In this document: positions 54,190-61,529 of the stretch, piece by piece | Position numbering within the stretch: position 1 is the first letter of the stretch | How the letters are laid out: each line of letters starts with the position of its first letter | Source of the DNA: SB21 sp964415295 | GTDB lineage: Bacteria; CLD3; SB21 | Direction of reading: 5' to 3' | Assembly: GCA_964415295.1 (NCBI GenBank) | Contig: CAYPYN010000002.1 | Location: 372,001 to 436,000, forward strand | Length of the DNA: 64,000 nt | Program-made: the position numbers and the translations under genes | The notes under the pieces: generated by a model | What the model was told of the DNA's origin: nothing | Databases searched by the model: none | What the model saw: only the letters and a program-made list of their open reading frames with translations

Positions 54190-55299
54190 GTGCGATATAT
54201 CGATGAATACCGCGACGCCAAAGCCGCGAAACAATTTGCCGATCTGATCGACAGAACGGCTACACAGCCATGGACCATCATGGAGATCTGCGGGGGACAA
54301 ACGCATACGATCCTCAAGTACGGGATCGAAGATCTTCTTCCGGATCGCATTACCCTGGTTCACGGTCCCGGCTGCCCGGTATGTGTTACACCGCTGGAAA
54401 TGATCGACAAAGCCGTCGCGATCGCATCGCGGGAGGATGTGATCTTCACGTCCTTCGGAGATATGCTCAGGGTTCCGGGCTCGAACCACGACCTGCTGAC
54501 CGTCAAAGCCAACGGCCATCAGGTCAAAATGGTTTACTCCCCTCTCGATGCGGTCACCATAGCGGAAAAAAATCCTGACAAGAAAGTTGTATTCTTTGCC
54601 GTCGGTTTTGAAACCACGGCGCCGCCGAACGCGATGGCTGTGGTGGAAGCAAAACGGAGGAATATCAGGAATTTTTCCATCCTTTGTTCGCACGTGCTCG
54701 TGCCTCCCGCCATCGAAGCCCTCTTGTCCTCGCCTAATGCCAGGATACAGGGATTTCTCGCCGCCGGACACGTATGCACAGTGATGGGATACGAGGAATA
54801 TTTACCGTTATCGGAAAGGTTCAAGATACCGATCGTGGTAACAGGCTTTGAGCCCGTGGATATCCTCCACGGCGTCTATCTGGCGGTGCGCCAATTAGAA
54901 CAGAAGAAATACGAAGTGGAAAACCAATACAGCCGCGTAGTGCAAAAAGAGGGAAACCTGCCGGCGAAAAAACTTTTGTCCGATGTTTTCGATACCGTCG
55001 ATCGCAAATGGCGTGGTATCGGCACGATCACGAAAAGCGGTTACCGTTTGAAGGATTCGTTTGCGGCCTTTGATGCGGAGAAGATATTTGATGTCGAAAA
55101 TATCACACGTCAGGAATCTTCCATCTGCATCGCCGGCGAGGTATTGCAGGGATTGAAAAAACCTGTCGCCTGTTCCGCGTTCGGAAAAGAATGCACACCG
55201 GAACATCCGCTCGGCGCGCCGATGGTTTCGTCCGAAGGGGCCTGCGCGGCTTATTTTCACTATGGAAAAATCAATAAAAAGTCACTGTCAGAAGCGTAG
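54190..55299 (+). CDS. hypD: Hydrogenase formation protein HypD
   Basis: A 369-residue iron-sulfur protein that builds the Fe(CN)2CO unit with HypC and HypE. Motifs: EICGGQTHTILKYGI, HGPGCPVCVTP, FGDMLRVPGS, GFETTAPPNA, and a C-terminal cysteine cluster including CAYFHYG-type ends and KECTPEHPLGAPMVSSEGAC. It starts with GTG at 54190, preceded by AGGTGAG. It lies between hypC and hypE in one operon. Confidence 0.97.
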   Translation: MRYIDEYRDAKAAKQFADLIDRTATQPWTIMEICGGQTHTILKYGIEDLLPDRITLVHGPGCPVCVTPLEMIDKAVAIASREDVIFTSFGDMLRVPGSNHDLLTVKANGHQVKMVYSPLDAVTIAEKNPDKKVVFFAVGFETTAPPNAMAVVEAKRRNIRNFSILCSHVLVPPAIEALLSSPNARIQGFLAAGHVCTVMGYEEYLPLSERFKIPIVVTGFEPVDILHGVYLAVRQLEQKKYEVENQYSRVVQKEGNLPAKKLLSDVFDTVDRKWRGIGTITKSGYRLKDSFAAFDAEKIFDVENITRQESSICIAGEVLQGLKKPVACSAFGKECTPEHPLGAPMVSSEGACAAYFHYGKINKKSLSEA

Positions 55300-55316
55300 G
55301 ACACAAATAGTACTTT

Positions 55317-56378
55317 ATGAATGAACTTACAGACATTTCCTCCGGCCTTTCCTGCCCCATCCCAAAGTCCGAATATGACAAAGTGCTGCTTGCTCACGGC
55401 GGCGGCGGAACGCTTTCGCATAAGCTCATTCAAAAAATGTTCCTCTCCCAGTTCAGCAATCCCCTGCTCAATGCGGAACACGACGGCGCGGTTTTTGAGA
55501 TCGACGGAAAACGGTTGGCCATGTCCACGGATTCCTACGTTGTCCAGCCGATCTTTTTTCCGGGCGGTGATATTGGGGAACTCGCCGTCAACGGTACCGT
55601 GAACGATCTCTGCATGTGCGGAGCCAAACCTCTCTACATTTCAGCCGGATTCATCCTCGAAGAAGGATTTCCATTGGATGATCTCTGGAAAGTCGTCCTT
55701 TCCATGCAGCGCGCGGCGCTGAAAGCCGGCGTTCAGATCGTGACCGGCGACACCAAAGTGGTGGACAAAGGGAAAGGCGACAAGATCTTCATCAATACGT
55801 CCGGCATCGGCGTGATCGACAACGGCATTGATATCTCGCCCAAAAATGCGAAGATCGGCGACGCGATCCTGATCAACGGCCGAATCGCCGATCACGGAAT
55901 CGCCATCATGTCCGCGCGGGAAGGACTCACGTTTGACACCACGGTGGAGAGCGATACCGCGGCGCTTAATGGGCTGACGGAATCCATGTTCGCGGCAACA
56001 AAGAATATTCATGTCCTGCGCGATCCGACGCGGGGCGGGATTGCCAGCGCTCTCAATGAGATCGCCATGTCGGCCGGCATCGGCATTCACATCGAAGAAG
56101 ATCATATCCCGATCACCGAAGAGGTCAAAGGCGCTTGCGAAATTCTGGGGCTCGATCCGCTTTACATCGCCAATGAAGGAAAATTGCTTGCGTTTGTTCC
56201 GCAAGAAGAGGCCGGGAAATTACTCAAGGCTATGCGCGAACATCCGCTGGGCAAAGAGTCGCAGATCATCGGAAAAGTTGTAGCGGAACATTCCGGAAGC
56301 GTGGTCATGCGCACCTCCATCGGAAGTAACCGTGTGGTTGACATGCTTTCGGGTGAACAGTTACCGAGAATTTGTTAG
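55317..56378 (+). CDS. hypE: Carbamoyl-phosphate/thiocyanate dehydratase HypE
   Basis: A 353-residue PurM-like enzyme that dehydrates the HypF-made thiocarboxamide to the thiocyanate donor. LLAHGGGGTLSHKLI and FEIDGKRLAMSTDSYVV form the ATP region, and RDPTRGGIASALNEIA is conserved. The protein ends in PRIC, with the C-terminal cysteine that carries the CN group. It closes the hyp operon, followed by the octamer repeat region and then the sigma-54 activator. Confidence 0.97.
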   Translation: MNELTDISSGLSCPIPKSEYDKVLLAHGGGGTLSHKLIQKMFLSQFSNPLLNAEHDGAVFEIDGKRLAMSTDSYVVQPIFFPGGDIGELAVNGTVNDLCMCGAKPLYISAGFILEEGFPLDDLWKVVLSMQRAALKAGVQIVTGDTKVVDKGKGDKIFINTSGIGVIDNGIDISPKNAKIGDAILINGRIADHGIAIMSAREGLTFDTTVESDTAALNGLTESMFAATKNIHVLRDPTRGGIASALNEIAMSAGIGIHIEEDHIPITEEVKGACEILGLDPLYIANEGKLLAFVPQEEAGKLLKAMREHPLGKESQIIGKVVAEHSGSVVMRTSIGSNRVVDMLSGEQLPRIC

Positions 56379-56387
56379 AAGAATTTA

Positions 56388-56500
56388 GTCATTGAGTCAT
56401 TTAGCCATTGTGTCATTGGAATGCGGCTTTAACGATTCACCACTATTTTTTCTTATATGACTCAATGACAAAATGACCCAATAGGTCAATGAATCAATTT
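56388..56500. repeat. Octamer TCATT/AATGA arrays forming an inverted repeat
   Basis: GTCATTGAGTCAT (56388-56400) recurs as its exact reverse complement at 56457-56469. The left part has TCATT or CCATT at 56389, 56397, 56405 and 56413. The right part has AATGA-like units at 56456, 56464, 56472, 56480, 56488 and 56496. All are 8 bases apart. This fills most of the hypE to activator gap. A 20-base segment is shared with 12042-12061. Confidence 0.75.
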
Positions 56501-56516
56501 TAAATCAAAGCAAAAC

Positions 56517-57479
56517 ATGGTAAATAAGTCCCTTACACTTATCACGCAAAACGAGACGATGCGTTCGATCCTGTCGAACCTCGATAAGACGATCGAGTCG
56601 GACAGCTCCATTCTACTCATCGGCGAAACCGGCGTCGGGAAAGAGCTTGTTGCCGAATATATTCATCGCACGAGCCCGCGCGCCACAAGACCGTTTGTCA
56701 AAGTCGGTCTGTCGGCCTTACCGGCGGAACTGCTGGAGAGCGAACTTTTCGGCCACGAAAAAGGGGCTTTTACGAGCGCATCGGCGGAAAAAAAAGGGTT
56801 ATTTGAACTGGCCGATACCGGCAGTATTTTTCTCGATGATATCGATGATTTCCCGCTTAATCTTCAATCCAAACTGCTTCGCGTATTGGAGTCCAGAGAA
56901 TTAATGAAGATCGGCGGACACACGTCCATACCCGTTGATGTGCGTCTGATCACCGCATCTAAGATCGACCTTAAAGAACTGGTGGAACGCGGCTTGTTTC
57001 GTGCCGATCTTTACTACCGGATCAACGTGGTACCCGTTACCATCCCTCCTCTCCGCGACCGGCGCGAGGATGTTCCGCTGCTGATCGAACACTATCTCCA
57101 AAAATTTGCTCCCGACAAAACGATAAGCGTCTCCCAGGATGCTATACGCACACTGATCAATTATCACTGGCCTGGTAATATCCGTGAATTGCGCAATACG
57201 ATCCAGCGTATCTCGCTTTTCGTTACCAAAGAGATCGGTCTGCAGGACCTTCCGAAAGAGATCAGGGAGGAAAATCCCGTGGACTATCTGCTCAAGGCAT
57301 GCAACCGCTGTTTCATCGACGGTAACATGACCTTCGATCAGATCACAGCCTGCCTTGAGATCAATCTCATCCGTCAGGCACTCCGTCAGGCCGAAGGCAA
57401 TCGTTCCGTTGCTGCCAAGGCACTCGGCATGAATCTCTCGACTTTCCGTGACAAAATGAAGAAATACGAAATAGAATAA
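56517..57479 (+). CDS. Sigma-54-dependent activator, AAA+ and Fis-type HTH only
   Basis: A 320-residue bacterial enhancer-binding protein with no receiver, GAF or PAS domain. Walker A is GETGVGKE (residues 36-43). The sigma-54 contact loop reads GAFTSA (83-88) instead of GAFTGA. Walker B is FLDDIDDFPL, so the usual catalytic Glu after the Asp is Asp. R-finger region FRADLYYRIN and sensor II WPGNIRELRN are normal. The C-terminus has a Fis-type helix-turn-helix (NRSVAAKALGMNLSTFRDK). Also note CNRC near residue 261. With no sensor domain it may be constitutive or controlled by a partner. A sigma-54 promoter lies 104 bases downstream, so it probably drives that transcript, and perhaps the hydrogenase genes. 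Confidence 0.93.
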   Translation: MVNKSLTLITQNETMRSILSNLDKTIESDSSILLIGETGVGKELVAEYIHRTSPRATRPFVKVGLSALPAELLESELFGHEKGAFTSASAEKKGLFELADTGSIFLDDIDDFPLNLQSKLLRVLESRELMKIGGHTSIPVDVRLITASKIDLKELVERGLFRADLYYRINVVPVTIPPLRDRREDVPLLIEHYLQKFAPDKTISVSQDAIRTLINYHWPGNIRELRNTIQRISLFVTKEIGLQDLPKEIREENPVDYLLKACNRCFIDGNMTFDQITACLEINLIRQALRQAEGNRSVAAKALGMNLSTFRDKMKKYEIE

Positions 57480-57582
57480 TCCCTCAGCAATCCTCAGCGG
57501 TTTTCCATCAATCCTTCGACGGAATTCCGTGCATTCCATTCTTTTTCCTTTTGTAACTTGTGTGTTTACAGTTAAATGGTAC

Positions 57583-57598
57583 CGGCACAATCGTTGCA
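57583..57598 (+). promoter_or_regulatory. Sigma-54 (-24/-12) promoter
   Basis: CGGCACAATCGTTGCA: GG (57584-57585) and GC (57596-57597) are separated by exactly 10 bases, with CAC after GG and TT before GC, matching TGGCAC-N5-TTGCA at all but the first base. It lies just after the sigma-54 activator gene and 67 bases before the lipoprotein ATG. Confidence 0.8.
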
Positions 57599-57665
57599 TG
57601 TTCTCCATGCCCAGCCTAATGAAGTTCCCTAAACTATCTATTAAACTATCAAGCAGGAGGTTCTC

Positions 57666-58361
57666 ATGTTTACGATGCTCCGAAAAACTTTGTTAAACAA
57701 AGGATTTGCGGCTTTGACCTTTTTTTCATTATTCCTTATCGCCGTCCTTGTGGTTTCCTGTAAATCGGATTCAGGATGTTCCAACGGATCGGATTGCGAC
57801 ATACTGGCCGGAAACACTTATTCTCACTCTATTACACTGGGTGACATTACAACAACTACGACCATCACATTTGACGACAACGGTAAGTTTGATCTTTCAA
57901 ATACTTATTCAGGTTCCGGCGCGCCGGCTAATTGCTCCTCATCCGGCACGTGGAGCCTCGTCGGACAAACTTTGGAAATGACCACAAACAGCAGCGATTG
58001 TGAAGGCGATGAACTCTATTCGGCCTTCGTTTATGAGTTTGAAAAGATGTACGATGATTTCAAACTGACCGGCCGCTGGCTTACGGGCGGTCTTGGTAAT
58101 ACCTATTATAAACAGAACGCCGTTTCAGGGTGGGCCGGAACTTATCGTTTTAAGAATTACGCTCAGCCGAGCACATTGACCCTCACGGCCAGCGCGAATC
58201 CGGACAGCGGCACGTTCCAATTCAGCGGAGATTATACGCAAAGCGGTACGTGGGTGGCATCATCCAGTACGGCCGACTTTACGGGAACCGCCGGCACGGG
58301 CTGGAATTCAACTTTTACACTGAACATGAATTTCTCGACAACCTACTACACAAGAGAGTAG
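57666..58361 (+). CDS. Hypothetical lipoprotein with two beta-rich repeats
   Basis: A 231-residue exported protein. The signal (AALTFFSLFLIAVLVVSC) ends in a lipobox (LVVSC), so the cysteine near residue 32 is probably lipidated. Two similar beta-rich halves follow, each with a G-T-Y/F start and a 'SGTW' turn: SSSGTWSLVGQTLEM in the first and TQSGTWVASSSTADF in the second, reminiscent of lipocalin-like META or DUF folds. No named family is certain. AGGAGG precedes the ATG, and the sigma-54 promoter lies upstream, so it should be co-regulated with the activator's targets. Confidence 0.75.
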   Translation: MFTMLRKTLLNKGFAALTFFSLFLIAVLVVSCKSDSGCSNGSDCDILAGNTYSHSITLGDITTTTTITFDDNGKFDLSNTYSGSGAPANCSSSGTWSLVGQTLEMTTNSSDCEGDELYSAFVYEFEKMYDDFKLTGRWLTGGLGNTYYKQNAVSGWAGTYRFKNYAQPSTLTLTASANPDSGTFQFSGDYTQSGTWVASSSTADFTGTAGTGWNSTFTLNMNFSTTYYTRE

Positions 58362-58406
58362 CGGCAGCAAATCATCTTCAGACCAGAGAAGAACCTGAGG
58401 CTTCCA

Positions 58407-59156
58407 ATGTTAACATTTGCCTTACGGATAGACCTCAAATTCATGGCAATAATGAGAACCTTGTTGTTATCAATCTTTCTGGCCGGACTTTTTGCGTTCA
58501 TTCGTGCTCCGGCCGTTATTGCCAAAGAGCCGGAAAGAACATTACTTTCGGCCGATTCCGCTGAAATCATTGCTTTTGTAAACCGTTTCAGCGGCATAGA
58601 ATTCCTTTTCGTATTCGACAACGATCCGGAGAAAATGGCCGCAAATCTCCGGACGCTATTGGAATTCAAGCAAGACGGCATTCCGTCATTTCTGGAAAAT
58701 TATCGGATCGAGTACCGCATCACCGGGCTCCGTTTGGAAGAACGCATAATGACTTCCGAATGTACAACCTGCGAATCATCGCAGGTGATGAGTTACTGGG
58801 ATACCGAGGACGGCGGCGCGCTGATGGCCGTTGTAACGAAGGGATGCGGACCCATGTGTTCTTACGAGACCCGTTTCTACAAATACAAAGACGGTAAGAA
58901 AGAACGAATAGATCGCGAACTCATTTTACCATCCGTGATCCTGGCCGATTTCCTCAAGGATCCGATGGATGCTGACGCGGTCCAATCCGGCACGGCGTAT
59001 GAGATGCCTGTCTGGTTACGCCAGAGCGGCTATGATATTTCGATCGGCCTTTGGCTGGAAGACGCAAGCTATAACGATAAACTGAAAGGCGATCTGATTC
59101 CTTTTATGTGGAATGGTTTGAACTTTTTTCAAGGCGAACTAACCAATTCAAAGTAA
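58407..59156 (+). CDS. Hypothetical exported protein with two cysteine pairs
   Basis: A 249-residue protein. A hydrophobic signal (LLLSIFLAGLFAFIRAPAVIA) begins near residue 18; ATGs at 58443 and 58452 would give a shorter n-region, but GAGG precedes the ATG at 58407. The mature part is soluble, with TSECTTCESS and TKGCGPMCSYE cysteine pairs, which could form disulfides or bind metal. I do not recognise a family. It is 45 bases after the lipoprotein and overlaps the next gene, so it is likely part of the same sigma-54-driven transcript. Confidence 0.6.
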   Translation: MLTFALRIDLKFMAIMRTLLLSIFLAGLFAFIRAPAVIAKEPERTLLSADSAEIIAFVNRFSGIEFLFVFDNDPEKMAANLRTLLEFKQDGIPSFLENYRIEYRITGLRLEERIMTSECTTCESSQVMSYWDTEDGGALMAVVTKGCGPMCSYETRFYKYKDGKKERIDRELILPSVILADFLKDPMDADAVQSGTAYEMPVWLRQSGYDISIGLWLEDASYNDKLKGDLIPFMWNGLNFFQGELTNSK

Positions 59157-59569
59157 TGACTGACACCCCAACTAAGCTAAACGAATTTCTCAGAATATCG
59201 TCGAAGCTGGTCGCTATGTACCTCACGCTTCTTTTCATAAAGATCGTTTTGAATATTGATTACACCGGAGAGAATCTGGTATCCAATATTTTCGGAACCG
59301 TGTTCCTCGCGGCGACTATGGGTGGTGTGATCTTTCTTTTGTTCTTTGTAACCAAAGAGCCATCGCCATCCGCATCGTATCGCCAAATGAAAGTTCTGTC
59401 AAGAGTGCTGGCCGTCCTTTTGATCATGACGTCGGTTCTTTTACTTCTTTACGGATCGTCGTTGGTATTCCTTCTGCAAAAGGACTTTCTTTGGGGTTTT
59501 CTGACTATCGGAGCAGGCCTTCTCACATTGTTGTTTTCTGTCCTGCTGTTATTCTCGAGAAGATTTTGA
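59156..59569 (+). CDS. Small four-helix membrane protein
   Basis: A 137-residue protein from the ATG at 59156, which overlaps the previous stop (TAATG). Four membrane segments are likely: about residues 17-30, 44-64, 82-102 and 108-132. The first 15 residues are polar. No family is recognised. Its coupling to the exported protein suggests a joint function. It ends the transcribed trio; nothing convincing follows until 59973. Confidence 0.6.
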   Translation: MTDTPTKLNEFLRISSKLVAMYLTLLFIKIVLNIDYTGENLVSNIFGTVFLAATMGGVIFLLFFVTKEPSPSASYRQMKVLSRVLAVLLIMTSVLLLLYGSSLVFLLQKDFLWGFLTIGAGLLTLLFSVLLLFSRRF

Positions 59570-59972
59570 TAGCTAATGAGTGCAAAATACTCAGATAATC
59601 GTACCGAATCCATAATGAAGATGAGGACAAAAAAGCGGCCTTCTTCAACTGTCATTATGGTGCTGACATTCCTCTCATCGATCCGACTCAACCCTCAGGA
59701 TCCGTTAGCCGGGCGATTTATAGTCACAATTTTATCGGAATTCATTTCCCCCAAAAAGGTTCATCCAAGCCATTGAATACTGACGCTTTCCCGCCACCGG
59801 TTTAGCGAATTTCCGCCCCATAACGTACTCGCCATCTCTCTATCTCCACATTTTCCAGCACTTATCAAATGGCATATAAATTGTCACTCATAATTACCAG
59901 CCAATGTTAATCACAGAAAGATCAGGAATAAACTGCAAAGGCATGACGGGGAAATTATGAACAGGGACAAAA
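59570..59972. other. Intergenic region upstream of the HypC-like gene
   Basis: This 403-base gap holds no gene I can support. A short open frame (59576-59776) lacks a ribosome binding site and any recognisable feature. At 59870-59885 a TGGCAT-N5-TTGTC sequence resembles a sigma-54 promoter, with the GG and the expected GC position 10 bases apart; GC is replaced by GT, so it is weak. If real it would drive the HypC-like and hydrogenase genes. Confidence 0.4.
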
Positions 59973-60203
59973 ATGGAAAACAAATCTTTGGATAAGAAAA
60001 TACAGATCATCGGTGAGGTTGTCGAGATTTTTGATGAACAGGGAAAAAGGGCCGTCAAGATTCACGTGGAACCGCACTTTGTAGATGTTCTTCTTCAGAA
60101 TGGCGACGAAGTATATCTTGGTGACAAAGTGGTCATCGATGCGGAGATCGCCGTCAATAAAGTCAGTCCGTCCGTTCCCGTCAATCGGGGCGAACCGGCC
60201 TGA
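59973..60203 (+). CDS. HypC-like small protein without the N-terminal cysteine
   Basis: A 76-residue protein with no cysteine at all. Aligned by eye to HypC of this window (from GKIVSIDE to SKVDE), residues GEVVEIFDE to NKVSP match over the same 53 positions with no gap. I count 13 identities, including GD-V in the late strand and A--KV at the end. This suggests the same small OB-like barrel. HypC's Met-Cys start, needed to carry iron, is replaced by about a dozen charged residues. It lies 213 bases upstream of the hydrogenase small subunit. It may be a structural chaperone or regulator rather than an iron carrier. The similarity is distant and could be chance. Confidence 0.6.
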   Translation: MENKSLDKKIQIIGEVVEIFDEQGKRAVKIHVEPHFVDVLLQNGDEVYLGDKVVIDAEIAVNKVSPSVPVNRGEPA

Positions 60204-60212
60204 AAGTCTTTG

Positions 60213-60252
60213 GCGGATTTTCGCTATTTGGATAGCGGATTTTCGCTTATTT
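60213..60252. repeat. Tandem 22-bp-spaced direct repeat upstream of the hydrogenase operon
   Basis: GCGGATTTTCGCT occurs at 60213-60225 and again at 60235-60247, 22 bases apart (about two helical turns), with both copies followed by ATTT-like sequence. Each half also has GCG/CGC ends. It lies 165 bases before the small subunit gene and could be an activator or integration-host-type binding region. Confidence 0.5.
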
Positions 60253-60416
60253 CACTTTTCTTCTTTTCGTAGGCTCTTTTTTTTCAAGCTGTTATTCAGC
60301 GGCATGCCGATTGCAAAACTATTAAACACCTGAGCGGAACCTTCTCCATTCTGTTCCGCAAATTTGTCTGACATCATTTCCGGGTTTCACCTATAAACTT
60401 AAACGACGAGGGTACT

Positions 60417-61529
60417 ATGAATGACAACTCTCTCACCATTTACGAGCAAATGCAGAAACAGGGATATTCACGGCGTGACTTCCTTCAGTTCTGCAGTTGG
60501 ATGGCCGCTTTCATCGGCGTAGAAGCCACAGGGCTAAGCAAGATAGTTCATGCCCTGGAAACCAAGACACGCATTCCCGTGGTTTGGTTCCATTTCCAGG
60601 AATGCACCTGCTGCAGCGAATCGTTCATCCGTTCTTCTCACCCGATTGTGGCAGACATCGTGCTCGACAAGATCTCGCTCGACTATACCTTGACGCTTCA
60701 GGCAGCCGCCGGACATCAGGCGGAAGCCGCCCTTCAGGAAACCATGAAGAAATACAAAGGCGAATACCTGATGCTGGTCGAAGGCTCCATTCCAACCGAA
60801 GAGAACGGCGTCTATTGTTGTATAGCAGGTCGTACCGCTCTGGATATTGTCAAGGAAGCCGCCGAGGGTGCCAAAGCGCTCGTGGCTTGGGGCAGCTGCG
60901 CATCCAACGGATGCATACAGGCCGCTAATCCCAATCCTACCGGCGCGACGCCTCTGCATAAGGTCGTCAGCGGCAAGCCGATCATCAATGTTCCCGGTTG
61001 TCCGCCCATCGCCGAAGTGATGGCTGGAACGATCGTTCACCTTTTGGCCTTCGATCGCATCCCGCAGCTCGACGGGCTCGGACGCCCGAAAGCGTTCTAT
61101 TCCCGCCGTGTCCACGATACCTGCTACCGCCGGCCGAATTACGACGCCGGTCTTTTCGTGGAATCCTTTGATGACGAAAATGCCAAACGCGGATACTGCC
61201 TTTACAAAGTCGGTTGCCGCGGACCCGTCACATACAACGCTTGCGGCGTGATGCGGTGGAATAACGGCGTCAGTTATCCGATCCAGTCCGGCCACGGCTG
61301 CATCGGGTGCAGCGAGGCCAATTTCTGGGACAACGGTCCGTTCTATCAGCATCTGGCATCCTTCCCGGGCTTCGGTATCGAAACGACCGCCGACAAGATC
61401 GGCGTGGCCGTCGGGGCGGCTACTCTGGCCGGCATGGCAGCCCATGCGCTGACCACCAATATCAAAAAACGCAAAGAAATCAAAGAACATATTGCGGAAT
61501 CGCATAATGAGAAAGAAGGAGGTGCCTAA
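60417..61529 (+). CDS. hyaA: [NiFe] hydrogenase small subunit, oxygen-tolerant type (group 1d-like)
   Basis: A 370-residue precursor with a Tat signal (SRRDFLQFC, residues 18-26). Cleavage after VHA46 would leave a mature subunit. Proximal cluster cysteines are Cys63, Cys66, Cys161 and Cys195, and the supernumerary Cys65 (ECTCCSES) and Cys166 (GSCASNGC) are present. These equal Cys17/20/115/149 and 19/120 of mature E. coli Hyd-1 with a constant offset of 46. Glu122 matches the Glu76 of that enzyme. Medial and distal cluster motifs (HDTCYRRPNYD, CRGPVTYNACG, HGCIGCSE) follow. A C-terminal membrane helix (GVAVGAATLAGMAAHAL) and charged tail anchor the enzyme. It transfers electrons from H2 to the cytochrome b. 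Confidence 0.96.
   Translation: MNDNSLTIYEQMQKQGYSRRDFLQFCSWMAAFIGVEATGLSKIVHALETKTRIPVVWFHFQECTCCSESFIRSSHPIVADIVLDKISLDYTLTLQAAAGHQAEAALQETMKKYKGEYLMLVEGSIPTEENGVYCCIAGRTALDIVKEAAEGAKALVAWGSCASNGCIQAANPNPTGATPLHKVVSGKPIINVPGCPPIAEVMAGTIVHLLAFDRIPQLDGLGRPKAFYSRRVHDTCYRRPNYDAGLFVESFDDENAKRGYCLYKVGCRGPVTYNACGVMRWNNGVSYPIQSGHGCIGCSEANFWDNGPFYQHLASFPGFGIETTADKIGVAVGAATLAGMAAHALTTNIKKRKEIKEHIAESHNEKEGGA

Noticed and set aside
59576..59776. A 66-codon open frame after the four-helix membrane protein gene
   Set aside because: No ribosome binding site, no recognisable domain or membrane pattern, and residue composition unlike neighbouring genes; probably non-coding.
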